Below the pieces are notes generated by a model. It saw only the letters and a program-made list of their open reading frames with translations. It searched no databases and had not been told where the DNA came from. The translations under genes were made by a program, and so were the position numbers. 64,000 nt of DNA from Chloracidobacterium validum (GTDB taxonomy: Bacteria > Acidobacteriota > Blastocatellia > Chloracidobacteriales > Chloracidobacteriaceae). The DNA lies in NCBI RefSeq assembly GCF_018304825.1, contig NZ_CP072648.1, positions 293,501-357,500 of the forward strand, read 5' to 3'. How positions within the stretch are numbered: the stretch's first letter is position 1; each line of letters starts with the position of its first letter. Shown here piece after piece: positions 44,196-53,083 of this stretch.

Positions 44196-45482
44196 TCAAT
44201 TCGTGACGATTTTTTCACCGTGCCGTCCGCGGGCGTCCGAGGCTGCGATCCGGAAGGTTTGCCCCGGAAGGACGAGCGAAAATCGCCCGTCGCTATCCAC
44301 CGGAACCGCACGTCCGTTGATTCGGATTTCCGCGCCTGGCTCGGTTTCCCCGGAAACATTGTGGATGCCAGCCGCCACCCGCGAAACCCGTACATTGCCG
44401 ATGTAGATGGGGGTATCCGTCAGCCCTGGTTGGCGGGGAACGAAGGTCAACCGAAATTCCTCGCTCCAGACGCCTGGCCGTCCGTCGCGGGCCACAGCGC
44501 GCACGCGCCACCAATACGTCCCGCTCTGCGAGTTGACCTGCCAAGCAAATTCGGAGCTATCCGTATCCTTCTCAAAAATCAACGCCCGGTCGAGAAAGTA
44601 TTGTGAGTCAGCCACTTGTAATTGATACCGCGCGGCTTCCGACACCGTTCCCCAGGAAAACATAACCGGCAGGGGCTTGCCATACTCTAGCGGGAAGACG
44701 CGGGCATTGGTGGGGGACGATAAGCGCGGTGGGGCCAGCAGGGTGTACTGCGCAGTTTTTTGATCCCGCTCGTACTCGACGCTCGTGTTGGTGCGAATAC
44801 TTTCCGTAACGCCCCGGTCAGTCGTGCTGCGGATTTCCCCGCGCTCAACATTGACGCGCACCCGCTCGCCGGCCACGTTGACTTCGGCGCTGGTGTTTTG
44901 CGTCACATTGAACTTGATGTTTTTCGAGGCCAGTTCGTTGACATCGTCAGAAGTCCGAATGACGCCCGTGCTGATGTTGACCGTCCCCCCCTCGACACGG
45001 TTGCGCACGACTTGTTGGTCAGTTTTTGTGTTTTTGGCGTTTTCCTGAATGAGCACGCTTGAATCGGGTTTCAGTTTGAGAACGCTGCGGTCAACGTACT
45101 GAATGACTGCCGAGCCGTCTGAGGCAGTAATGATGATGTCGCCCGGTTCGAGAAGGGCGTTCGGTGTAGCCTGCTCCAGTTGGTTGGTGCGCGCGCGCTT
45201 GATCGAGACACTGCCAAGCACTTGCACCAGCCGCGCTGATTGGGCTTCAAACTGTCCGGCCAGGGCGTCTTGGTGGCGTTTCCAGAGGTATAACCCGACA
45301 ATTGCGGCAACGAGCAGTAAAAACCCAGCTATCACTTGATAGAACGTCCGTCGGGAAATGAGGTACCAATCCAGAAGCGGACGCTTGAATTTGGTTGACG
45401 CAGCGTTTTTATTGCCCGGTTGGACGTACATTGAGCATTGTTGCTTGGTTGAACGAATCCTGACAGTTCTGAGACCGTACAT
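44196..45482 (-). CDS. Membrane-anchored FecR-domain protein
   Basis: 428 aa. One membrane helix at about 46-66 (FYQVIAGFLLLVAAIVGLYL), then a FecR-like beta domain at about 85-260 (LVQVLGSVSIKRA, LEPGDIIITASDGSAVIQYV, GGTVNISTG), then Fn3/Ig-like segments (YQLQVADSQYFLD, SGTYWWRVRAV) and a C-terminal GETEPGAEIRINGRAVPV repeat-like strand region. No FecI/FecA partners are adjacent, so this is the stand-alone acidobacterial/deltaproteobacterial type with an envelope or signalling function. GGAGAGG precedes the ATG. Divergent from the second pepA. Confidence 0.82.
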   Translation of the reverse strand: MYGLRTVRIRSTKQQCSMYVQPGNKNAASTKFKRPLLDWYLISRRTFYQVIAGFLLLVAAIVGLYLWKRHQDALAGQFEAQSARLVQVLGSVSIKRARTNQLEQATPNALLEPGDIIITASDGSAVIQYVDRSVLKLKPDSSVLIQENAKNTKTDQQVVRNRVEGGTVNISTGVIRTSDDVNELASKNIKFNVTQNTSAEVNVAGERVRVNVERGEIRSTTDRGVTESIRTNTSVEYERDQKTAQYTLLAPPRLSSPTNARVFPLEYGKPLPVMFSWGTVSEAARYQLQVADSQYFLDRALIFEKDTDSSEFAWQVNSQSGTYWWRVRAVARDGRPGVWSEEFRLTFVPRQPGLTDTPIYIGNVRVSRVAAGIHNVSGETEPGAEIRINGRAVPVDSDGRFSLVLPGQTFRIAASDARGRHGEKIVTN

Positions 45483-45585
45483 GGCGGCCTCTCCACCTGC
45501 TATCGCTATAGCACACCCGACTGTGCAAAATCAAAAATCGCTTACCATATTTTGCCTATTCACTCACCTGGAGCCACGCAGTGCC

Positions 45586-47109
45586 ATGACCTTTCGCAAC
45601 CGTTGTCAGCCTTTTGCTCAGGACACGCTAGACGCGCTCATCATGCCAGTTTTTACCGAGGATGTTACCAACCCCGGTGCGCTGGTTGACTTGCTCCCCA
45701 TTGCCCGCGAGTGGATGCCTGCCGTGTTGGGAACGGCTGAAATGCGCGGTAATCCGGGGCAACTCCTCACCCTGCACGCTTCGGCCGGGTCCGTTGCCCG
45801 TAAGGTGGTGCTCGTGGGGCTTGGGTCGGCCGGAAAGCTCACGACGCAAGCCATCCGCGAGAGTGTCGCCGCCGCCGTTCGGAGCGCCGGGACACAAGGG
45901 GCGCGGCACTTTGGGATTGCACCGCGTACTGGTGCGCTGAGTGCGCAGGCCTTTGCTCAAGCGGCAACCCTTGGCGCGCATCTGGCGACCCTTGCGGTGG
46001 ATAGCTACCGCACCGAGGACACGAAACTGGTTCAGATTGAAACCTTGACATTTCTGGCCACGAATGACGACACCGAGGATTACAACCTGGGGATTCAGCG
46101 CGGAACGATTCTCGGAGAGGCGGTCAACTTCGCGCGATTTCTCGTCAACGAGCCGGGCAATCGGATGACCCCCACGACCCTGGCCCATCATGCCCAAGAA
46201 ATGGCGAATGAAGTCGGTCTGCGAACCGAGATTCTCAACGAAGACAAAATGCGCGACCTAGGGATGGAAGCCCTGCTCGCCGTCGCCCGTGGTTCGGTCG
46301 AGGAACCACGTTTGATTACCGTCCACTACAAGCCACGCAACGGAACGAACCAGGAAACGATTGCGCTGATTGGCAAAGGCATCACCTTTGACACCGGCGG
46401 TATTTCGCTCAAGCCGGCCGAAAACATGGAAAAAATGAAGTACGACATGGCTGGCGGCGCGGCGGTTCTGGGCGCGATGCGCGCAATCGGCCAACTGCGG
46501 CCAAACATCAATGTCATCGGCATCATTCCCAGTTGTGAAAACATGCCCTCCGGCAAGGCGACCCGCCCCGGTGATGTCGTTCGCACCATGCTCGGCAAAA
46601 CGGTCGAAATCATCAATACCGATGCCGAAGGGCGGCTGATTCTCTGTGATGCCATGGCCTATGCCCGCCAGTTGGGGGCCACCTGTCTGGTTGACCTCGC
46701 CACGCTCACCGGCGCGATCGCAGTTGCCCTTGGCCTGCGCTATGCCGGACTCTTCAGCCACCATCCCAAGCTCGCATCAGACCTCCGGGCTGCGGCTCAG
46801 GCGGCTGACGAGCGCATCTGGCCGCTGCCGCTCGATGAGGAGTACCGCGAGCTGATCAAGAGTGACATTGCCGACCTCAAGAACGTCGGCGGCAAGTACG
46901 CCGGCAGCATCACGGCGGCGTGGTTCCTGCGTGAGTTTGCCGGGGATACGCCCTGGGCCCACCTGGACATTGCCAACGTTGCCTGGAACACCGAAAACAA
47001 GCCCCACCTGCCAAAAGGTCCGACCGGCTTTGGTGTCGGCACGCTGGTGGAATTCGTCCTGGCACGCGCCACGGCCCAAGGCGCGGAAGCGTCACCGGCG
47101 GGAAACTGA
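45586..47109 (+). CDS. pepA: M17 leucyl aminopeptidase (PepA), copy 2
   Basis: 507 aa. Catalytic domain with GKGITFDTGGISLKP, MKYDMAGGAAVLG, CENMPSGKATRPGDVV and NTDAEGRLILCDAM; N-terminal domain about 1-170. The frame is open to 45358, but that overlaps the divergent FecR gene and has no similarity, so ATG 45586 is used. It is a divergent paralogue of the gene at 14826-16331; the last 120 residues of the two are the most alike (DEEYxELxKSDIAD, AGSITAAWFLREF, AKGPTGFG-type). Confidence 0.93.
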   Translation: MTFRNRCQPFAQDTLDALIMPVFTEDVTNPGALVDLLPIAREWMPAVLGTAEMRGNPGQLLTLHASAGSVARKVVLVGLGSAGKLTTQAIRESVAAAVRSAGTQGARHFGIAPRTGALSAQAFAQAATLGAHLATLAVDSYRTEDTKLVQIETLTFLATNDDTEDYNLGIQRGTILGEAVNFARFLVNEPGNRMTPTTLAHHAQEMANEVGLRTEILNEDKMRDLGMEALLAVARGSVEEPRLITVHYKPRNGTNQETIALIGKGITFDTGGISLKPAENMEKMKYDMAGGAAVLGAMRAIGQLRPNINVIGIIPSCENMPSGKATRPGDVVRTMLGKTVEIINTDAEGRLILCDAMAYARQLGATCLVDLATLTGAIAVALGLRYAGLFSHHPKLASDLRAAAQAADERIWPLPLDEEYRELIKSDIADLKNVGGKYAGSITAAWFLREFAGDTPWAHLDIANVAWNTENKPHLPKGPTGFGVGTLVEFVLARATAQGAEASPAGN

Positions 47110-47116
47110 CGGTGAC

Positions 47117-48148
47117 CTACAGTCCGAAGTATTTCGCGTAGAACGCCCGCGCTTGGTCAGGGCTGGACGTGCCTTTGATGATTGCCCGTCCGTCCCGGAA
47201 CAGGGTCGCGTCCAGTCCGTCGGCGGCAAAGCGCAGCACATCGGCGTTATGGCGCGCATCTCCAATGGCAACCAGCCGGGCGGCCAGCGCCACGAAATCC
47301 GGCGCGGCCGACCTATCCCGGCCGGGGCTGACCTGGACGGCTTGGCGTCCACATAAAACGGCCGTGAAGGACGCGCGTTCGGCCGTCAGGAACGCGAAGC
47401 GTCGCTGCCCACAGCACGGACAATCCGCGCGCCGGCGTTCGGCGGGGAGGGGCAGCCGGGCCTGCCGGTTGGTCCAGACATCCACTTGCCAGAAATCGCG
47501 GCGGCAAAGGGCGGCCTGTCCGGTCAGGAGTTTGAGGGCTTCGACGATTTGGGCGGCTGCGATGGTTTGGATGACCGGCAGAATGATCCCGGCCGTTTCG
47601 CAGGTCGGCGTGGTTGCGGCATCCGGTGGCTCGTCAAACACGCAGCGCAGGCACGGTGTCTCGCCTGGCAGAATCGTCATCGTCGCGCCCTGGCTCCCGA
47701 CGGCAGCCCCATAAATCCAGGGTTTCCCATGCTTGACGCAGGCATCGTTGAGGAGGTAGCGGGTCTCGAAGTTGTCCGTGCCGTCGAGCACGACATCGGC
47801 CGTGACGACCAGCGACTCGACCGTATCCGGCGTGACATCGGCAATGATGCCTTCCACCGTGATGGCGCTGTTGATGGCCCGCAGCCGTGCCTCGGCGGCG
47901 CGCGCCTTGGGGCGGCGCTCGCGGGCGTCAGTTTCATCAAACAGGACTTGCCGATTGAGGTTAGACCATTCGACGAAATCCCGATCCACGAGGCGCACCT
48001 GCCCGACGCCCGCCCGGACGAGCATTTCCGCCAACGTACAGCCCAGCGCCCCACACCCGACAACGAGCGCACTTTTGCCTGCCAACCGCGCTTGCCCATC
48101 CGCGCCGATGCCGGCAAATAGCCTCTGGCGCGAATAACGTTCGGTCAT
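47117..48148 (-). CDS. ThiF/MoeB/HesA-family E1-like adenylyltransferase
   Basis: 343 aa. ATP-dependent activation of a ubiquitin-like sulfur carrier (MoaD- or ThiS-type). RYSRQRLFAGIGADGQ, GCGALGCTLAEMLVRAG (nucleotide loop), VDRDFVEWSNLNRQVLF, DGTDNFETRYLLND, PGETPCLRC, and PTCETAGI with the candidate catalytic Cys. Zinc cysteines CLRC and CPCC. A C-terminal extension of about 100 residues lacks a rhodanese motif. Start overlaps the enoyl-CoA hydratase gene by ATGA, so the two are co-translated. No sulfur-carrier gene is adjacent. Confidence 0.9.
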   Translation of the reverse strand: MTERYSRQRLFAGIGADGQARLAGKSALVVGCGALGCTLAEMLVRAGVGQVRLVDRDFVEWSNLNRQVLFDETDARERRPKARAAEARLRAINSAITVEGIIADVTPDTVESLVVTADVVLDGTDNFETRYLLNDACVKHGKPWIYGAAVGSQGATMTILPGETPCLRCVFDEPPDAATTPTCETAGIILPVIQTIAAAQIVEALKLLTGQAALCRRDFWQVDVWTNRQARLPLPAERRRADCPCCGQRRFAFLTAERASFTAVLCGRQAVQVSPGRDRSAAPDFVALAARLVAIGDARHNADVLRFAADGLDATLFRDGRAIIKGTSSPDQARAFYAKYFGL

Positions 48149-48915
48149 GCCTTGCTGAGAAACCTGGCAATCCCGGCGCGACAGTCGGCTGTGTGGCGCG
48201 CCAGCACGTTGATGTCCGCGCCGCTGCGCAGCGCCGCCTCGAAGCTCAGGCCGTCCATGTGGTAGAGCAAGCGCTTGGTCAAGTGCAGGGCCGAGCTGCT
48301 GCGCGCCGCGAGCTGGGCGACGTACGCCTGAAAGCGTTCGTCAAACGTGTCACTTGGCAGCACGCGATTCACCAGCCCCCAGTCCTGAGCGCGTTGGGCA
48401 GAAATGATTTCCCCCGTCAAGACCCATTCCAGCGCGCGTTTTTCTCCGAGGTTGCGCCGCAGAATGGCCATGACCATGGCCGGCACGAAACCAATGCCGA
48501 CTTCCGGGTACCCAAACTGGGCCTGTTCGTCGGCCACGATGAGGTCGCAGGCGGAAGCCAGCCCACAGCCGCCGGCCAGCGCGCGCCCACGCACCCGCGC
48601 CACGATTGGCTTGGGGCAGTCGCGCATGGCGGTAAACAGATGCACGAGCCTTTCGGCATCGCCCAAATGCGCCATGACATCCTGCGCGGCCATGGCTTCA
48701 AGGGCCGACAAGTCGGCTCCGGCGCAGAAGTCCTTGCCGGCTCCGGTCACGACCAGGACCCGCGCGGTGGCGTCCTGAGCAGCCGACTGGATGGCGGCCC
48801 GCAACCCGTCAAGCAAGGTGGCGTCCAGCGCGTTGCGCTTTTCCGGCCGATTGAGCGTCGCGGTGGCGATGCCCTCGGCAACTTCATAGAGAACGGCGTT
48901 AGGTAGTTCACTCAT
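48145..48915 (-). CDS. Enoyl-CoA hydratase/isomerase family protein
   Basis: 256-aa crotonase-fold enzyme: NRPEKRNALDATLLDGL, GAGKDFCAGADLSALE (oxyanion-hole segment), RGRALAGGCGLASACDLIVA and FGYPEVGIGFVPAM. Catalyses hydration or isomerisation of acyl-CoA; substrate unclear. ATG 48915 chosen over a longer upstream frame. Operon with the ThiF-like gene. Confidence 0.9.
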   Translation of the reverse strand: MSELPNAVLYEVAEGIATATLNRPEKRNALDATLLDGLRAAIQSAAQDATARVLVVTGAGKDFCAGADLSALEAMAAQDVMAHLGDAERLVHLFTAMRDCPKPIVARVRGRALAGGCGLASACDLIVADEQAQFGYPEVGIGFVPAMVMAILRRNLGEKRALEWVLTGEIISAQRAQDWGLVNRVLPSDTFDERFQAYVAQLAARSSSALHLTKRLLYHMDGLSFEAALRSGADINVLARHTADCRAGIARFLSKA

Positions 48916-49055
48916 GATGTACGGTTTCAAACCACGCCGACAGTCAAGGCCGTGGTCGCTCCTCTGGTTTGTTTCACTGTCCGCCAAATCGGACTTTAGC
49001 TAGAGTACTCATCGTGAGCGCATCCTTCCAATCCTCAAAAAGTGATTCCCATACG

Positions 49056-50900
49056 ATGTCAACTTGGTTATTTCTGCGCCGCGCCGGACGGCGCTCGGCA
49101 CACCTACTGCTTGGTTGTTGCTGGTTCGGCATCTTTGCCTTTTCGCTCGCCGCGCGCGCCCAAACCTCCAAACCGATGATTGAATACAATCTGACGCCGC
49201 AAGCGCCGAATTCGCATCTGATTACCGTCACCATCCGTTACAAGCCGATGGAGACGACCAAAGTGGTTGACTTTGCGTTGCCGGCCTGGCGCCCGGGACG
49301 GTATCAGATTCAAAACTACGCCCGAAACGTGCGCGACTTCACGGCTACCGACCAATCCGGGCGGACTCTGGCCTGGGAAAAGGTTGATAAATCCACATGG
49401 CGCGTGCCATGCGGCGGCGTCCGGGAGGTGCGGGTGGCCTATGCCTACTATGCCAATACCCTTGACGCCGGTTCGACGCTCTGGAACGACGAAGAACTGT
49501 ACTGGAACGGCACGAACCTGCTGATGTACGTCGTCGGGCAAAAGGACCGTCCGGCGCGGCTGTCGTTGACGATTCCCCAGAGCTGGCAGTGCGCGTATCC
49601 GCTCAAGAAGGTTGGTGAGCCGTTTGTCTATGAAGCCCCAGACTACGACACGCTGGCGGATGCGCCGGGGATAGCCAGTCCAACCCTCAACCTAGTCAGA
49701 TTTGACCACGCCGGCACGACCTATCACCTGGCGTTTCAGGGGCCGGTCAGCCTGCCGTTGAACGAACTGGCCGGGCAGGTCGAGCGGATCGTCGCGGCGA
49801 CCGTGGCCATGTTTGGGGGCAAGGCCCCGTTTGCCGATTACTGGTTTTTGTATCACTCGCTGCCGGGCGGGCGCTTTCACGGTGTCGAACACTTGAACTC
49901 CACCAGCATCACCTTTCCATCGAGCGTTTTCGATGAGCGCCCGCAGCGTTTTTATGCCATCACGGCCCATGAGTTTTTCCATGCGTGGAATGTCAAGCGG
50001 ATTCGCCCGCAGGGGCTCGGTCCGTTTGACTACAGCCGCGAAGTCCACACGCGCAATCTATGGGTGGCGGAAGGAGTCACGAGCTACTACGACGATCTGC
50101 TCTGCCGGCGGGCGGGGGTCATCTCGGTTGAGGATTACCTGCGCGCCGTGGCGACGACCATTGCCTCCCAACAGCGCACACCGGGGCGGTTGGTGACCCC
50201 GGTGACGGCCGCCAGCTTTGATGCGTGGTTGACCCCGGATGACAGCAACGTGCGGGTGGACTTTTACACGAAAGGCGCGCTGGTGGCGCTCCTGCTCGAC
50301 CTGGACATCCGCCGGCGAACAGGTGGGGCCAAATCCCTGGACGATGCCATGCGCTGGCTCTCCGCCACCTATGCCGAACGTGGCGTCGGCTACCCGGAAA
50401 ACGGCATGCAGCTAGCGGTCGAAGCCGTCACCGGCGCCAGTTATGCGGATTTCTTTGCGCGCTACGTGGACGGCACGGATGAGCTACCGTACGGTGACTA
50501 CCTGGAGGTTGTCGGCGTCGAGTTGATTGAGTCGCGCCCAGCCAAGCAGCCGAAGGTTTCACTGGGCATCGAGCTGGCCGGCGACGAAAGGCAAACCGTG
50601 ATTGCCAATGTGTTGCCAACCGAAGCCGGTTTTCAGGCTGGACTGGACCGTGGCGATATTCTGGTGGCGCTTGATGGCGAACAGGCTACGATGGCGACGC
50701 TTCCGGCGCTGTTGATGAAGCGGCAGCCGGGCGAGGTCGTCAAGGTGCTGGTGTTTCGGCGCGGCAAGCTCCGGGAATTTTCCGTCACGCTGCAACCAGA
50801 AACGCGAACCGATATCCAGTTGCGTCCAGTTGCCGCGCCCAGCCCGACGCAAGCCCGATTGTACCGGGAGTGGCTTGGCTTGATTCAGCCTGAGCCATGA
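49056..50900 (+). CDS. M61-family (glycyl) aminopeptidase with PDZ domain
   Basis: 614 aa with a signal peptide (LLLGCCWFGIFAFSLAARA). The N-terminal beta domain (about 40-200) is typical of M61; the zinc motif is HEFFHAWNVKRIRP with the downstream Glu in LWVAEGVTSYYDD. A C-terminal PDZ domain (about 490-590, with GFQAGLDRGDILVALDGEQA) follows. Periplasmic; cleaves N-terminal Gly/Ala from peptides in known relatives. The frame is open to 48969, but the signal peptide fixes the start at 49056. Confidence 0.92.
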   Translation: MSTWLFLRRAGRRSAHLLLGCCWFGIFAFSLAARAQTSKPMIEYNLTPQAPNSHLITVTIRYKPMETTKVVDFALPAWRPGRYQIQNYARNVRDFTATDQSGRTLAWEKVDKSTWRVPCGGVREVRVAYAYYANTLDAGSTLWNDEELYWNGTNLLMYVVGQKDRPARLSLTIPQSWQCAYPLKKVGEPFVYEAPDYDTLADAPGIASPTLNLVRFDHAGTTYHLAFQGPVSLPLNELAGQVERIVAATVAMFGGKAPFADYWFLYHSLPGGRFHGVEHLNSTSITFPSSVFDERPQRFYAITAHEFFHAWNVKRIRPQGLGPFDYSREVHTRNLWVAEGVTSYYDDLLCRRAGVISVEDYLRAVATTIASQQRTPGRLVTPVTAASFDAWLTPDDSNVRVDFYTKGALVALLLDLDIRRRTGGAKSLDDAMRWLSATYAERGVGYPENGMQLAVEAVTGASYADFFARYVDGTDELPYGDYLEVVGVELIESRPAKQPKVSLGIELAGDERQTVIANVLPTEAGFQAGLDRGDILVALDGEQATMATLPALLMKRQPGEVVKVLVFRRGKLREFSVTLQPETRTDIQLRPVAAPSPTQARLYREWLGLIQPEP

Positions 50901-50910
50901 GGTTGAAGAA

Positions 50911-50993
50911 GCGTTGCCACCCAAACCGGCAACGCCAAGTGACAAAAGTCACAAGGCCAGGTGACAAAAGTCACAAGCCGCTGCCGGGCGGCT
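50911..50993. repeat. Cluster of inverted and direct repeats between convergent genes
   Basis: In the 100-bp gap between the M61 and ubiB ends: hairpin GCGTTGCC / GGCAACGC (50911-50935), two tandem 22-bp copies of GCCARGTGACAAAAGTCACA plus AG (50934-50955 and 50956-50977), each containing GTGAC-AAAA-GTCAC, and hairpin AGCCGC / GCGGCT (50976-50993). Likely a transcription-stop region for both genes, though no T-runs are seen. Confidence 0.7.
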
Positions 50994-51000
50994 TCTGGCG

Positions 51001-52491
51001 CTAGGCAAAGTATAGCGCCAGGGCTGTGCGGGCGAGGTTCCAGACGCGCGTCCAGTTGAGCCGGCCATTGCGGGCATCGTGCAGACTGGCCCAGACTTTT
51101 TCGCGCAGTTGCGCGCTTTCCCGCCGGAACAGGAAATCACGGGCATAAGGCATGGCGACTTCAAGGAAGTTGAAGCGTGGATTCATCGTGATGCTGATGC
51201 CTTCCAGCGTCATCAGCGCACGAATGATGAACGTAAATGAGGCCGGCGTTGAAAACGGATAGCGGTAAATGATGTCGCCCAAATCGTAGGTCAGGTCTTT
51301 GAAGCGGACTTCGGAAAGGTTGACATCGAGCTTGCGCCGGAAGAGGTCTTCAACCACACGCGCGAAGTCCTCCATGTCGGCTTCGGGCGACAGAAAGCCG
51401 AGTCCGACCAAGTCCTGCACGATGCCCGGCGCGTCGCGGTCAATGAGGTGAAAAAAGGCGCTGACCATTTGGCTCTGGAGTTTGGGCGAAATGTGTCCCA
51501 CCATGCCAAAGTCGAAGAACGCCAGGCGTCCGTCGCGCAGGATGAGGATGTTGCCGGGATGTGGGTCGGCGTGAAAAAAACCGTCCTCAAGCAACTGCTT
51601 GAAATAGGTCCGGTACATCAGCTCATTGGCTTCCTTGGCGTCAATCCCGGCTGCCGCCAGCCCATCGAGGTCTGTGACGCAAATACCACGCAGAAACTCC
51701 ATCGTGATGACCCGCGAGGTCGTTTGCTCCCAGAAAATGGTTGGGACATGAACGCGCGGCCAGTCGGCGAAGTTCTGGCGGAACCGGTCAGCATTCCGCC
51801 CTTCGTTACGGTAATCGAGCTCGGCATAGACTGTCCGCTCGAACTCATCAATCATGCCCACCCAGTCGTTACCCTTGAAAAGACGTTGTGAGCGAGCCAT
51901 CCACCGGGCAATGCGGCGTAGAATGACGACGTCCTCGCTGATGCGCGCCGGGAGATTTGGCCGCTGAACCTTGATGGCAACTTCCTGACCGTCATGCCGG
52001 ACACCGCGATAGACCTGCCCTAGGCTGGCCGCGGCCACGGGCTGCGGGTCAATTGCGCGAAAGAGTTTCGTGACCGGTTGGCCTAACTCGCGCTCGATGA
52101 TGGCAAACGCCTCGGTGTTGGGGAACGGCGGAACGCGATTTTGAAGCTTGGCTAGTTCCTGAATGAAAGCTACGGGCAGTAAGTCAGCGCGCGTTGCCAA
52201 AGCTTGGCCAATCTTGATGAAGGTTGGTCCAAGCCGGATAAGTTGCTCACGGAGGCGGGATGCCTGCGCTTCAAGCTGCTTTTCGGGCAAGTCCGCCAAG
52301 TTGCCACCCGAATGGGTTCGCGCTCGGCGCAGATCGCGGTACAGCATCCAGGCAAAGCGACCGAGCACCCAGAGCACAAAGCAGGTGCGTTGCCAGTGGC
52401 GGACCCACGCCCATGCGCCCCGCTTTATGGGAACGACTGGTGGTTGAACAACAGGTGGAATGGAGAAGTCGGCTGGCAAGCTACGGTTCAT
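51001..52491 (-). CDS. ABC1/UbiB-family atypical kinase
   Basis: 496 aa. The family KxGQ motif lies in TFIKIGQALATRADLLP, the Ala-rich loop in VAAASLGQVYRGV, then VAIKVQRPNL and the metal-binding HADPHPGNILIL and FDFGMVG. C-terminal hydrophobic segment may anchor it to membrane. UbiB/ADCK proteins assist quinone synthesis or lipid homeostasis. This organism probably uses menaquinone, so the exact role is unknown. Confidence 0.93.
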   Translation of the reverse strand: MNRSLPADFSIPPVVQPPVVPIKRGAWAWVRHWQRTCFVLWVLGRFAWMLYRDLRRARTHSGGNLADLPEKQLEAQASRLREQLIRLGPTFIKIGQALATRADLLPVAFIQELAKLQNRVPPFPNTEAFAIIERELGQPVTKLFRAIDPQPVAAASLGQVYRGVRHDGQEVAIKVQRPNLPARISEDVVILRRIARWMARSQRLFKGNDWVGMIDEFERTVYAELDYRNEGRNADRFRQNFADWPRVHVPTIFWEQTTSRVITMEFLRGICVTDLDGLAAAGIDAKEANELMYRTYFKQLLEDGFFHADPHPGNILILRDGRLAFFDFGMVGHISPKLQSQMVSAFFHLIDRDAPGIVQDLVGLGFLSPEADMEDFARVVEDLFRRKLDVNLSEVRFKDLTYDLGDIIYRYPFSTPASFTFIIRALMTLEGISITMNPRFNFLEVAMPYARDFLFRRESAQLREKVWASLHDARNGRLNWTRVWNLARTALALYFA

Positions 52492-52627
52492 GGGCGTCTG
52501 GCGCTGCCGGCGCGGGGCAACGCCAGGTCAGCTAAGGCCTCAGCCGTTATAGCAAACCCAGGTCAACGGCAAAAGCGACAAAAACCGGTGTGTTCCGTCA
52601 CAGACAAGCCACTCCGCTTCACTGGAG

Positions 52628-53083
52628 TCAAGATGTGTGGTCATAGACGATACGCCAGCCGGCTGGAAACCGTCGCGCGAGCAGCGTAAACCGCCCGGCC
52701 ATAACCTGGTCGGGAAGCGTCACGCGCCAGGCGCCCCGAATGAGGGCCGCGCGCGGTCCGACCGGCTCGATAACCAAGTCGTCGAAGCGGAGTGTTCCCA
52801 TGGCGCGTCCTTCCGATTGGTAACGCTGGCGATAGCGGGTCAAGGTGGCTTCCCACCCCTTGGTCACCGTCGTGCCTGAAACGAAGGTGAGTTCGGGCGA
52901 GCGCCAATAGCCTTCCATGAAGCCTTCCAGGTCGCCGCGGTTCCAGGCGGTGACTTGCGCCTCGAGCAGCGCGCGCACGGCCACCACGGTCGGATGCGGT
53001 CGCTCCGAACCAAGACCGCCCCCGGCCAGCAACCAAAGTAAGCAGCCACTCCACAGCACATGCCGGAAAAGGATGGTTTTCAT
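52628..53083 (-). CDS. Secreted SnoaL/DUF4440-like (NTF2-fold) protein
   Basis: 151 aa with a signal peptide (VLWSGCLLWLLAGGGLG). The remainder is an NTF2-like domain: VRALLEAQVTAWNRGDLEGF, MEGYWRSPELTFVSG and GWEATLTRYRQRY, the pattern of DUF4440 proteins. Function unknown; no catalytic residues assigned. It overlaps the upstream secreted-protein gene by ATGA. Confidence 0.85.
   Translation of the reverse strand: MKTILFRHVLWSGCLLWLLAGGGLGSERPHPTVVAVRALLEAQVTAWNRGDLEGFMEGYWRSPELTFVSGTTVTKGWEATLTRYRQRYQSEGRAMGTLRFDDLVIEPVGPRAALIRGAWRVTLPDQVMAGRFTLLARRFPAGWRIVYDHTS

Noticed and set aside
45358-45585. Longer N-terminus for the second leucyl aminopeptidase
   Set aside because: It would overlap the divergent FecR gene and its promoter and has no similarity to the M17 N-terminal domain.
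50934-50977. CRP/FNR-type operator sites
   Set aside because: The palindrome GTGAC-N4-GTCAC differs in spacing from TGTGA-N6-TCACA and lies between the 3' ends of two convergent genes, not in a promoter.
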